Of a stretch of DNA of 64,000 nt, positions 26,240 through 34,069 are shown piece after piece (position 1 is the first letter of the stretch; every line of letters begins with the position of its first letter). The notes beneath the pieces are model-generated. The model made no database searches. It had not been told where the DNA came from and saw only the letters and a list, made by a program, of their open reading frames with translations. The translations under genes were made by a program, and so were the position numbers. The stretch comes from SYLG01 sp965226945 (GTDB taxonomy: Bacteria; Planctomycetota; Planctomycetia; Gemmatales; Gemmataceae), in contig OZ245717.1 in NCBI GenBank assembly GCA_965226945.1, positions 2,976,001 to 3,040,000 on the forward strand, given 5' to 3'.

Positions 26240-27082
26240 ATGACCGCGTTTGTGAATCGACGGGGCTATCCGTTTCTGGCACTCGCATCTCTTTTTCTGG
26301 TATTGGGTTGTGGCGAAACCAAAACCACGAAACCACCCGCGAACCAGGTCGCGCTTTCAGCGGTTCCCGGCGATGCTCTTCCTTATGGAGTGTCTTTTGA
26401 GGATGCGACTCGGTCTGCTGAACGACCTCCCTCGGAGGCCTCTCGTCCTTACGACCGGACCCTGACAGGAAAGCCAGGCTTCAAAGTTGTGGAAGCCGTC
26501 AAAGGTAAATGGACCACGATCCGCCTGACTGGGGACGATGGCAAGCCGCGCCGGCCACGGGTGAATCTGGAAACCTCCGAAGGCACCATCGTGATCGAGG
26601 TGCACCCGGAGTGGTCGCCCAATCAGGCCCGCAACTTCCTGGCGCTGGTGAAAACCGGCTACTACGACGGCTTGCGCTTGGAAAAAATCATCCAGCTACC
26701 GACTTCTCAAGGCGCCCGGGTCGCACAGATCGAAGGAGGTTGCCCGCAGGGCCAGGGCACGATTCCCTCCGGAAGCGTGGGTTATTGGTTACGCGATGAC
26801 GGTCCCACAGCTGACGGAAAAGGAGAGAAAGCTCCTCAGGGCGAAGGTCTGGTCGGTTTTTGCAACGATTCCAACCCCGACAGCGCCGCCTGCCGATTTT
26901 TTGTCTCCTTGCAAAAGGTGCCTCCCTCGGGGGTCGAGCAAACCTTTTTTGCCCAGGTAGTGCAGGGAATGGAAATTGTGCGTAAGATATCGTTGAAGCC
27001 GGTGATCGTTCTTGAAGACGAGCCGCCTGGCAGCCATTCTCCTGAGGTCCCTGTGGAAATCCGCAAGGTCATAGAGGAATAA
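26240..27082 (+). CDS. cyclophilin-type peptidyl-prolyl isomerase lipoprotein
   Basis: A 280-residue lipoprotein: the signal peptide ends in the lipobox LVLGC (Cys24 would be lipidated). After a linker of about 85 residues a cyclophilin-type domain begins (VNLETSEGTIVIEVHPEWSP, NFLALVKTGYYDGLRLEKII, VGFCNDSNPDSAACRFFVSL and FFAQVVQGMEIVRKI). It should help fold proteins outside the cytoplasm. Some canonical active-site residues (such as the Arg in FHRVI, here LEKII) are replaced, so isomerase activity is uncertain. GAGGGGAG precedes the ATG. Confidence 0.87.
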   Translation: MTAFVNRRGYPFLALASLFLVLGCGETKTTKPPANQVALSAVPGDALPYGVSFEDATRSAERPPSEASRPYDRTLTGKPGFKVVEAVKGKWTTIRLTGDDGKPRRPRVNLETSEGTIVIEVHPEWSPNQARNFLALVKTGYYDGLRLEKIIQLPTSQGARVAQIEGGCPQGQGTIPSGSVGYWLRDDGPTADGKGEKAPQGEGLVGFCNDSNPDSAACRFFVSLQKVPPSGVEQTFFAQVVQGMEIVRKISLKPVIVLEDEPPGSHSPEVPVEIRKVIEE

Positions 27083-27153
27083 GGCGGCCGGGCTGTTATT
27101 TTTTGAGGATTGCCGGATCCTTCTCGGTCGACCCGCGGTGATTGCCGCGTCGG

Positions 27154-27261
27154 GGCGCCGGGAGGGGACCCACGCGAAGGGTAGCTCTGAACCTGGTCAG
27201 GCCGGAAGGAGCAGCCATAAGGTGCCATCCCTTGCGCAGTGGATTATCCTCTTCCGGCGCC
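27154..27261 (+). ncRNA. ffs: signal recognition particle RNA (4.5S type)
   Basis: The conserved apical domain is present: CTGAACCTGGTCAGGCCGGA followed by AGGAGCAGCC. The ends GGCGCCGG (27154-27161) and CCGGCGCC (27254-27261) are complementary and close a hairpin of about 108 nucleotides, the expected size for a bacterial small SRP RNA. Its position just before dnaX is a frequent arrangement. Confidence 0.93.
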
Positions 27262-27329
27262 GCGCCGCGTCGATCCCGGGTCGCCAGAATGCTGAGCGGC
27301 GGACCTTTTGATCGGTCGGACTCAACATC

Positions 27330-29072
27330 TTGTCGGAACCCCAAGCCAACTACACCGTTCTTGCCCGCCGCTACCGCCCTGCGGGTTTCGATCAATTAAT
27401 CGGCCAGGAACATGTCGCCCGGGCGCTCAAGAACGCTGTTTCCTCCGGCCGGGTCGCGCACGCCTACCTGTTCACCGGCGTGCGCGGGGTCGGCAAAACG
27501 TCGATCGCCCGCATCATGGCCAAGGCGCTCAATTGCGTGAAGGGGCCCACGCCCGACCCTTGCGGCGAGTGCGAAAGTTGCCTGGCGATCGCTCAGGGAC
27601 AGGATGTCGATGTTTTGGAAATCGACGGCGCGTCCAATCGCCGCATCGAGGAAATCCGCGACATCCGCACCAATGTGCAGTACAAACCCTCCCGCTCGCG
27701 CTTCAAGATTTTCATCATCGACGAAGTCCACATGCTGACCGAGCAGGCGTTCAACGCTCTGCTCAAAACCCTCGAAGAACCTCCCGCCCATGTGAAGTTC
27801 TTCTTCGCGACGACCGATCCGCAGGATATCCCGATCACGATCCTCAGCCGCTGCCAGCGCTTCGACTTGCCCGGCATCGCGCAGGACCGGATCCTGGCGC
27901 ACCTCGAATCGATCGTCAAAAAAGAAGGGATGAAAGCCGATAGCGACGCGCTACGTCTCATCGCTCGCCGCGCCGGCGGTTCGATGCGCGACGCCCAGTC
28001 GCTGCTTGATCAATTGCTCGCTTTTTCCGGCGGCGAGTTGGGCATCGAACAGGTGCGCCGCCTGCTGGGCAGTGCCGACGACGACCGGCTTGGCCAGTTT
28101 GCCAGCGCCATCATTCAGGCCGACGTCCCCGCACTGATGGATCTGGTGGAACGCTGCATTGTCGAAGGTTTGCCGCTGGTCGAACTTTTGGATCAATTGC
28201 TCGCCTACTGGCGCGATTTGATGGTCCTGCAATGCGCCGGCGCGAAAGCGCCGGGACTGACCATCGGTCCGGTGCTCAAGGAAAAAGCGCTGGAGCAAGC
28301 TAAAGGGCTGCAACTCGATCAGATCTCGGCGGGGATGGACCTGCTTGCCACCACCCGTTCCCGGCTTAAAACCTCTTCCTTGCCGCGTGCTTTGCTCGAG
28401 GTTTGCCTCGTTCGCCTGGCCCGTCTGCGCGACCTGATTCCGATCACGCAACTGGCCCAGGCAGTCAGTCAGGGTAACGCCTTGCCGGTGGCGGCCACCA
28501 CCACGGCCCCCCCGCGGCCGGCACTGAGCTCGGCGCCCGCTTCGGCCGAAGGGCCCTTAAAAAAAAACGACCTGAAGCCGCTCCCTGAAGCGGTGGCTCC
28601 TCCTCCCGTCCTAACCGCCGCACCTTCCGGCATGGAATTGCCGCTTACGAGCGATTCCCTCGTGTCTGTTTGGGCGGAAACCCTGGAAAAAATCGGCGGG
28701 CTGCTCGAACGCGATTTGCGCAAAGGGCAGCCGCGTCTGATTTCCGACCGAGCGATTGCTCTTACCTTTCCCTCATCGGCGGAAAGTTCCTGGTACAACT
28801 GCCAGGAACCGGCACGCATCAAGCGGGTCGAAGAATCGCTCAAACTGGTCACGGGTCAGGATTGCACGCTGCGCGTTGAACGCGGCCCGGGAGGAACTGA
28901 GGGCAGCCCGGCGGAGTCGAGCAACGACAAGCCGGCTGGCCCCAATACCGAAACGGTCATGACCGGGCGCGAATCGCTGGCCCGCGCCGAACTCAATCCC
29001 GTCGTCAAACGCGCCGTGGAACTATTCGACGGCAAGGTCGTACGCGTCGATCCGGGCTTTGGAGACGAATAA
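27330..29072 (+). CDS. dnaX: DNA polymerase III subunits gamma and tau
   Basis: A 580-residue clamp-loader ATPase. Walker A GVRGVGKT is at residues 50-57; the zinc module cysteines are C69, C78, C81 and C84; Walker B is IIDEVH near residue 132; the sensor region is FFFATTDPQDIPITILSRCQ. Domain III ends near residue 370, followed by a Pro/Ala linker and the tau-specific C-terminal region. The start is TTG 27330 (MSEPQANYTVLARRYRP), without a strong ribosome binding site. A nine-A run inside the linker codons 410-413 probably allows a shorter gamma form (see the regulatory entry). It lies just after the SRP RNA gene. Confidence 0.97.
   Translation: MSEPQANYTVLARRYRPAGFDQLIGQEHVARALKNAVSSGRVAHAYLFTGVRGVGKTSIARIMAKALNCVKGPTPDPCGECESCLAIAQGQDVDVLEIDGASNRRIEEIRDIRTNVQYKPSRSRFKIFIIDEVHMLTEQAFNALLKTLEEPPAHVKFFFATTDPQDIPITILSRCQRFDLPGIAQDRILAHLESIVKKEGMKADSDALRLIARRAGGSMRDAQSLLDQLLAFSGGELGIEQVRRLLGSADDDRLGQFASAIIQADVPALMDLVERCIVEGLPLVELLDQLLAYWRDLMVLQCAGAKAPGLTIGPVLKEKALEQAKGLQLDQISAGMDLLATTRSRLKTSSLPRALLEVCLVRLARLRDLIPITQLAQAVSQGNALPVAATTTAPPRPALSSAPASAEGPLKKNDLKPLPEAVAPPPVLTAAPSGMELPLTSDSLVSVWAETLEKIGGLLERDLRKGQPRLISDRAIALTFPSSAESSWYNCQEPARIKRVEESLKLVTGQDCTLRVERGPGGTEGSPAESSNDKPAGPNTETVMTGRESLARAELNPVVKRAVELFDGKVVRVDPGFGDE
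28559..28593 (+). promoter_or_regulatory. candidate dnaX slippage/frameshift site
   Basis: Nine consecutive A's (28559-28567) lie in the dnaX frame as TTA AAA AAA AAC. With one extra A, translation would stop at TGA 28586-28588 after residue 419; with one fewer, at TGA 28573-28575 after residue 414. A hairpin CCGCT/AGCGG with a six-base loop (28578-28593) begins ten bases after the run. E. coli gamma is 431 residues, so the predicted short form is of the right size, and Thermus thermophilus dnaX is known to use a nine-A run. Confidence 0.7.
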
Positions 29073-29368
29073 GCCCAATCGTCTGAATCGACTCCGCCTG
29101 CATTTTCTCCTGCCTTGGACTGCGCGTTCGCTTCGATTCGGTCCTTCGTTTCACCAAACGATCGCAAAAAACCCGCTCCCTGTAACCAGGCCCTCGGTCT
29201 CTTTCATTTTCCATGGGATCTCTTCGCAAGGAGCCTTTGCGCAGCGCCAGTGATGGGCTACGACCGAAGCGAGAATTCATTTTAAAAAATCAAACCTTTG
29301 CCCGAATTCGCTCTAATAAACTTAATCTTTCGAGGCTCGTAGAATGAAATGTCTCAAGGAAATGGACC

Positions 29369-30097
29369 ATGATCGGATTTGATCCGCTTTACCTGGTGTT
29401 TTTGGCTCCCGCGATGCTTTTGGGCTTCTGGGCGCAATCACGCATCCAGAGTGCTTATGCCCGGGCCAGTCAAATTCCGGCGTCTTCGGGTTGGACAGGG
29501 GCGGAAGCCGCGCGCCATCTCTTGGATTGTCAGGGGTTGACCCAGATCCCGGTCGAACCGGTGGCGGGCACGCTGAGCGACCACTACGATCCCGAGCATC
29601 GCGTATTGCGTTTGAGCGAAGGGGTTTACGGCAGCCACTCGGTCGCCGCTTTAGGAATTGCAGCTCACGAAGTCGGCCATGCTTACCAGCATGCGCAAAA
29701 CGATGCGATGCTGTCGCTGCGCAATGCCATTGTGCCCCTGGCCAATATTGGTTCGGGGATGGGCTGGCTGCTGATGATGATTGGTTTCGTCCTGGCGATG
29801 GCGCATTCCCGCATGGGCGGACCGGTGGTCTACATCGGCATTGCCGTGTTCTCGTTCACGGTGTTGTTTCAGGTGGTCAATCTGCCGGTCGAGTTCGATG
29901 CCAGCAGCCGCGCGCGGCGAGTGTTGCTTGAACAACGCTTAGTCGAGCCGAATGAAGACCTGATTGTGGGGGACGTGCTGGGAGCGGCCGCCTGGACCTA
30001 TGTCGCGGCGACCCTAACCTCTGTCTCCCAGGTACTTTATTTCCTGATGAGGGCCATGGCTCTCACGGGAAATAGCAGTGACGACAACCGTGGATAG
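29369..30097 (+). CDS. YugP-family membrane zinc metallopeptidase
   Basis: A 242-residue integral membrane peptidase. The zinc motif HEVGH is at residues 100-104, followed by AYQHAQNDAMLSLRNAIVPL, the usual YugP-family continuation. Hydrophobic segments are at about 5-22, 125-150, 155-178 and 205-232, and LPVEFDASSRARRVL carries the conserved Glu-Asp that may give the third ligand. Substrates are unknown. ATG 29369 has AAGGA about ten bases upstream. An intrinsic terminator follows it. Confidence 0.9.
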   Translation: MIGFDPLYLVFLAPAMLLGFWAQSRIQSAYARASQIPASSGWTGAEAARHLLDCQGLTQIPVEPVAGTLSDHYDPEHRVLRLSEGVYGSHSVAALGIAAHEVGHAYQHAQNDAMLSLRNAIVPLANIGSGMGWLLMMIGFVLAMAHSRMGGPVVYIGIAVFSFTVLFQVVNLPVEFDASSRARRVLLEQRLVEPNEDLIVGDVLGAAAWTYVAATLTSVSQVLYFLMRAMALTGNSSDDNRG

Positions 30098-30106
30098 GCC
30101 CCGCCA

Positions 30107-30128
30107 CCGTCCAGCTCGGGCGGTTTTT
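30107..30128 (+). terminator. intrinsic terminator after the YugP gene
   Basis: CCGTCC pairs with GGGCGG (one G-U pair) around the loop AGCTC and is followed by TTTTT, ten bases after the YugP stop codon. Confidence 0.65.
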
Positions 30129-30205
30129 CCCGGATTTCGTCGTCCTTTGCCTATTTGACGAAAGGGAAATCGGCGATAAAAATACCTGTTGAGCGCCATG
30201 CTCGT

Positions 30206-30292
30206 GGAGAGGTGACCGAGCGGCCGAAGGTGCAGCACTGGAAATGCTGTGTGCGAGCAATCGTACCAAGGGTTCAAATCCCTTCCTCTCCG
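30206..30292 (+). tRNA. tRNA-Ser (GGA)
   Basis: An 87-nucleotide class II tRNA: acceptor arm GGAGAGG/CCTCTCC closed at 30206-30212 and 30285-30291, discriminator G, anticodon stem CAGCA/TGCTG with loop CTGGAAA giving anticodon GGA, a long variable arm (GTGCGAGCAATCGTAC) and T arm with GGTTCAAATCC. It reads UCC/UCU serine codons. The CCA end is not encoded. The integrase gene next to it suggests that the 3' end is an attachment site. Confidence 0.95.
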
Positions 30293-30594
30293 TTTCGCTT
30301 TTTCTCGTCGACGTAAGTCTTGAAAAAGCAATTAGTTCGGATTGGGACCAGTCTTGGTACAGATGAACTGTGCCAAGACTGTGTCAAATCCCCTCAAAGT
30401 CCTGTCGTTCCCTTCGTAACACACGGCTATCCCGTACCTCGGGAAATCCTTTTAGAAAAAACAAATGATGAGCGAAGCGCTGTCTTTCGGCACGCGCTTC
30501 AACTAATCTCATCATCCCCTCGATGGCCTACCCAGTTCTTAGGTGGACCAGCTTTGGCTTGAAATGGACCATCGGTCCTAATTTGGCACCCCCA
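30293..30594. other. tRNA/integrase junction with a long dyad
   Basis: 302 bases between the tRNA and the end of the integrase gene. CAGTCTTGGTACAG (30349-30362) and CTGTGCCAAGACTG (30368-30381) form a 14-pair hairpin with one G-U pair and a five-base loop, extended by GAC/GTC with one bulge. There is no U-tract, so a protein-binding or attachment-region dyad is as likely as a terminator. No gene is visible. Confidence 0.6.
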
Positions 30595-31827
30595 TTAATT
30601 GGTCCTGCAAGGACCATTGGATGGAGCTAGGGTTGGTAATTTTGTCATCTCGGCACGTGAGTGCTCCAGATCGTTGTGGTAATAAATGCGAATCATGTCA
30701 CTGCTGCGATGCCCCAACCAAGCCATCAATGTTCTTTCAGGAACACCACGCTTGGCACAGTTGGAACAGAAGAAGTGCCGGAAACTATGAAGTCGGCCAT
30801 CGTGAAAACTGCGGCCGGATTCGCTCTTAGGAAACCGATCTTTAAGCGGTGCCAAGACCTCTCGCTTGAGGATGTTCCGGATCGTATCTGGCTTAACTTT
30901 GCCCAGGCGTGGTCCGTGGAAAACCAGACCGTCCGGTTTCCTATGGTCCAGTAACCGCTGAAAAGTCGGCAACAACTCTAAATGGATCGGCAACTTCCTA
31001 CTGTAATGCGATTTGGTGGTCTTGGCTTGGTCACGTTCTGAAAGCCGGCTAAATGCTAGATTGTCCGTAAGGGTGATACTTCGTTTTTCCAAATCGAGAT
31101 CTTCCCATTTCAGCGAGGCAAGTTCACTAATGCGTAGGCCTGTGTGTGCCAACGCAAGTATGATGTCACCTAACCATTCCGTTTCGCGTGAATCATTGCA
31201 ATGCGAGATCATTGCAGAGATCTCCGAATCCGTGTAGCAGTAGGTCCTGTCGGCGTGTCGCTTTGGCACCCGCAGCTGAATTGCCATCGATTGCGGTAGC
31301 AGATGTTCTTGGATCAGCCACCGATTGACTTGCTTGATCAATCCGATCTCGAAGGTAATCGTTTTGCCCTCAAGGTCCTCCTCGCGTTCCAGATGGTTGC
31401 TGTATCGACTAGCTAGTTCGGCCGTCACCTGATTCCAGAGCCTTACACCCTGACCGTCAGCATAGATGCGAAATTTTTCCAAAACGGCCGAGTACCGCTT
31501 TGCCGTTTTCTCCGTAACGCCTCCCATGGACAGAGCTCGTTTGCGGACGGCCATAAACCGCTCAATGCCTGTTTCCAGTAAGATCGAGTCCGCTCCTTGA
31601 GTTTTTTTCAATAACGCCGGATCAGCTTTGCCATGTAGAACAGCCATTGTCCTGTCGAGCTCTCGAAGCTCCTCCAAGGCTTCCGCTCGGATGTTGGTTC
31701 CAAGGGAAGGTCGACCTAAGGACGGATTGTTGCTTCTGCCATCGGCGTAAAATTTATCCTTTCGCTTCGTTAGAACCCAGGTAAAGAACGCCATCTGAAT
31801 CTTTTCGTTTACTGATTTTCTTGGCAA
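30595..31827 (-). CDS. tyrosine recombinase (integrase)
   Basis: A 410-residue site-specific recombinase. The N-terminal part is a SAM-like core-binding domain (about residues 95-190); the catalytic domain shows the first Arg in HTGLRISELASLKWEDLDL, the HSFRH box, WLGHRSSDM and the nucleophile Tyr in RIYYHNDLEHS. All five catalytic positions are present, so it looks active. It lies directly beside tRNA-Ser with its 3' end facing the tRNA and an excisionase-like gene upstream, the standard attachment end of an integrative element. Confidence 0.93.
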   Translation of the reverse strand: MPRKSVNEKIQMAFFTWVLTKRKDKFYADGRSNNPSLGRPSLGTNIRAEALEELRELDRTMAVLHGKADPALLKKTQGADSILLETGIERFMAVRKRALSMGGVTEKTAKRYSAVLEKFRIYADGQGVRLWNQVTAELASRYSNHLEREEDLEGKTITFEIGLIKQVNRWLIQEHLLPQSMAIQLRVPKRHADRTYCYTDSEISAMISHCNDSRETEWLGDIILALAHTGLRISELASLKWEDLDLEKRSITLTDNLAFSRLSERDQAKTTKSHYSRKLPIHLELLPTFQRLLDHRKPDGLVFHGPRLGKVKPDTIRNILKREVLAPLKDRFPKSESGRSFHDGRLHSFRHFFCSNCAKRGVPERTLMAWLGHRSSDMIRIYYHNDLEHSRAEMTKLPTLAPSNGPCRTN

Positions 31828-31853
31828 GGTTTGCTCCTTCTAATTACTTTCGG

Positions 31854-32162
31854 TTAGCCCTGCTTCCAGCGCGGACGCGGCCCGGATGCGGGGCGACTAG
31901 GGGTTTTGGCCGTTGGTTTTTCCTCAGATGCCCTATCCGGCAGCATTTGGGATTGTTCGAGCGAGGAGAGCCGGAAGAGCATTCGATGCCCTTTCCCCCC
32001 AGGCTGAATTGCTTTGATTGAACCGGCCTTCACCAACCTGCGAATCGTGCTGGCGGACAATTTCGTAACAACAGCGAATTCCCTGATGTCGAGGTATCGC
32101 GGGAGAGGATCTGAATTCGGCGAGACTGAGTCCCTCGAATCGTTGAGTAAGTGAACGCCCAT
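31854..32162 (-). CDS. excisionase-like helix-turn-helix protein
   Basis: A 102-residue protein with a winged-HTH of the excisionase/MerR type in the middle: RYLDIREFAVVTKLSASTIR, RLVKAGSIKAIQPGGKGHRM and LFRLSSLEQ. The C-terminal 25 residues are basic and Pro-rich. Such proteins bend DNA at attachment sites and direct excision. It is 26 bases upstream of the integrase gene in the same direction, so the pair is probably co-transcribed. The ATG at 32160-32162 has no strong ribosome binding site. Confidence 0.83.
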   Translation of the reverse strand: MGVHLLNDSRDSVSPNSDPLPRYLDIREFAVVTKLSASTIRRLVKAGSIKAIQPGGKGHRMLFRLSSLEQSQMLPDRASEEKPTAKTPSRPASGPRPRWKQG

Positions 32163-32341
32163 TGAGGTCTTTTCCTTACGAAACTTGTGATCGCATTGGA
32201 TTGATGCGTGCCTTGCATTGGAATTTAATACCGAGAGGTCGCGATCAGCGGGTAAGGAAGTTGTCCACTTGTTTAGCTGCTGGTGGCGGATTTAGTCCCT
32301 ACTGTGATCCGCTCACTTAAACCTTTTAGGAAAATCAACTT

Positions 32342-33439
32342 GTGGCGGAATATCCCGATGAGGAATCGTTTAACCGGGGAGTCTGGAATGGCTTTGCCGC
32401 CAGAAATTCTGGAAATCCTCACTTAGGCTTGGACGCACTTTATGCGTTATCGCCGCAGCTAATCGACTTGATCAGGAACAGAATTCCGCGGTTTTTTAGT
32501 CCAACTCAGATTGAATTTGAACGCGACCTCGCAGCTACAGCCAGTTTTGGTTTTTTTCTTCAAAAACCGATTGGTGTGAGGCTTCCACAAAGTTTGGACG
32601 AATCGATTGATCAAAAATTTGAAGAAAGTGGCAAGCGGATCAAAGAAATGCTTGCGGAAGAGTACAGAAATTCAGGCATAAGCGAAAGTCAAATACATCG
32701 CCACCTCGATAATCCGATTTCAATTTTTACGGAGATAGGCGAGATAAAAAAATCGTATCATGGTTGGCTTATTACAAACCCAGATTTTATCTATGACATT
32801 ATTCGATTTAGAAATAAATGGGAACAAGAAATAAGAAGATATGGCGGCTTTCCAAAACTGCCGAACCAGTGGGCATCAGATAGCATCGGGAGCTGGGAGG
32901 CCCTGTCTGCTTTCGAAAAAGCGTGTCTTGAATTTTTTTCTGTATGGGGCTTGGAAACCCTAGTAACGTGGCATTGGCCCATTCCGATGGATCCGGATTT
33001 AGACGTTGGCAATAGAGAACAACACCCATTCAGTTCTTTTGGGGGCGTTTCTCTATATATTCCTTGGTATTTACTACGTGAAAGAACGTTAGATTTTCAG
33101 AGGATCATTTCTGAGTTTAGGAACTTTCATGTCCCGCCGCACCTGGCTAGTTGGGTCGCAAAACGAGAAAGCAAAAAAGGCCGACTTGGTGAAAACCGGT
33201 TTGCTAAATCGCTAACTATATATAGATACTTTGTTTTGTCGTTGTTAAAAAGGTATCCTGATAAGTGCGAAGCAAACGTGAGTGATCTTGATAAAATATT
33301 TGGAGAATTTAATAATTGCGGAAAGGACACCATAAAAACTCAACGACTAATTATATTGCGGACAATCAGGTCGGCAGAATGTTGTGAATATGAAGGTGTT
33401 CAAAAGCATGAAACTGTAGAAGAAGTTGACGGATGTTGA
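32342..33439 (+). CDS. island protein of unknown function
   Basis: A 365-residue soluble protein that I do not recognise. It is A/T-rich in its codons compared with the chromosomal genes. The middle has an aromatic-rich stretch (SVWGLETLVTWHWPIPMDPD) and the C-terminal half is basic and helical (SWVAKRESKKGRLGENRFAK). The GTG at 32342 is the first start in frame. It is the only plus-strand cargo gene in this half of the island and faces the minus-strand module, with a symmetrical hairpin between them. It could be a separate defence or regulatory gene; nothing in the sequence decides this. Confidence 0.65.
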   Translation: MAEYPDEESFNRGVWNGFAARNSGNPHLGLDALYALSPQLIDLIRNRIPRFFSPTQIEFERDLAATASFGFFLQKPIGVRLPQSLDESIDQKFEESGKRIKEMLAEEYRNSGISESQIHRHLDNPISIFTEIGEIKKSYHGWLITNPDFIYDIIRFRNKWEQEIRRYGGFPKLPNQWASDSIGSWEALSAFEKACLEFFSVWGLETLVTWHWPIPMDPDLDVGNREQHPFSSFGGVSLYIPWYLLRERTLDFQRIISEFRNFHVPPHLASWVAKRESKKGRLGENRFAKSLTIYRYFVLSLLKRYPDKCEANVSDLDKIFGEFNNCGKDTIKTQRLIILRTIRSAECCEYEGVQKHETVEEVDGC

Positions 33440-33470
33440 TCATTTTTAATTTTAAATAGTATTCAATATA

Positions 33471-33508
33471 TTGATGCATGAAGCCACCTCGGCGGCTCCA
33501 TGCATCAA
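33471..33508. terminator. symmetrical hairpin between convergent genes
   Basis: TTGATGCATG and CATGCATCAA (33471-33480, 33499-33508) pair perfectly, with a further AGCC/GGCT pairing inside. It lies between the stop codons of two convergent genes, as a bidirectional terminator would, although U-tracts are weak on both strands. Confidence 0.5.
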
Positions 33509-33517
33509 TGTTGCCAA

Positions 33518-33706
33518 TTAGCGCAGGTCTCTTTTCGACTTGCCTGTTCCCGGTCGATAGCTCCCACCACTTAGGGAGGTTAGAAAGACTCCAACCGCCG
33601 CCAAGAATCCCATAGGAAAGGACTGGAACAACAGTGCTACGATTCCTCCCACGAAGAGTGCCCCATTGATCGCCACGGCATTCAGTTTATCTCTTGCTGT
33701 TTTCAT
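33518..33706 (-). CDS. small membrane protein
   Basis: A 62-residue protein with two close hydrophobic stretches (about 11-28 and 32-46: LNAVAINGALFVGGIVALLF, MGFLAAVGVFLTSL) and a basic C-terminus. ATG 33706 is preceded by AGGAGG at ideal spacing, which fixes the start and argues that the gene is real. It is the last gene of the minus-strand AAA+/DUF1257 module. Function unknown. Confidence 0.65.
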   Translation of the reverse strand: MKTARDKLNAVAINGALFVGGIVALLFQSFPMGFLAAVGVFLTSLSGGSYRPGTGKSKRDLR

Positions 33707-33808
33707 GAAACCTCCTGCAAAGTCATTGCTAATTTCTGGATTGAGAAACGACAAAACCCGACCGGCTTTCCCCAGTGAAGGCAAGATCGGGAACCAATTT
33801 TGAATGAA

Positions 33809-33837
33809 GCAGGGAGAAGGGATTCCTTTACCCCTGC
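33809..33837 (-). terminator. hairpin downstream of the 76-residue gene
   Basis: GCAGGG and CCCTGC (33809-33814, 33832-33837) close a hairpin with a further AAGG/CCTT pairing inside. On the minus strand it directly follows the stop of the preceding gene. The T-run after it is weak (TTCATTC). Confidence 0.4.
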
Positions 33838-33838
33838 A

Positions 33839-34069
33839 TCAAAGGACATGTCTCTCTATCCAATCGTTTTCAGCCTGAATGGCTTCTGATCGGGTGGAAA
33901 AGCCGGCGATCCGCGGGCCGCTGATCGGCGCCAAATCGACAAACCACGTTGCCCCTTCCGGTTCAACATGGCTTGCTCGTTGAATCTCCGCTGACCCAAG
34001 TTCCCCCAGGACTAGGTCTTCTTGGTAAAGGGCCAGGATATTTCCTTCAGGATCAATTCGCAGGCGCAT
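33839..34069 (-). CDS. small protein of the AAA+/DUF1257 module
   Basis: A 76-residue soluble protein (MRLRIDPEGNILALYQEDLV, then WFVDLAPISGPRIAGFSTRS), probably a compact alpha/beta fold. I do not recognise the family. ATG 34069 overlaps the 3' end of the preceding helical-protein gene by 17 bases and has GGAG about nine bases upstream, so the two are coupled. A hairpin follows the stop. Confidence 0.65.
   Translation of the reverse strand: MRLRIDPEGNILALYQEDLVLGELGSAEIQRASHVEPEGATWFVDLAPISGPRIAGFSTRSEAIQAENDWIERHVL

Noticed and set aside
30206..30292. tRNA near the island as a possible selenocysteine tRNA supporting the UGA finding
   Set aside because: The anticodon is GGA and the arms have normal tRNA-Ser lengths; a tRNA-Sec would have anticodon UCA and an extended acceptor-T stem.
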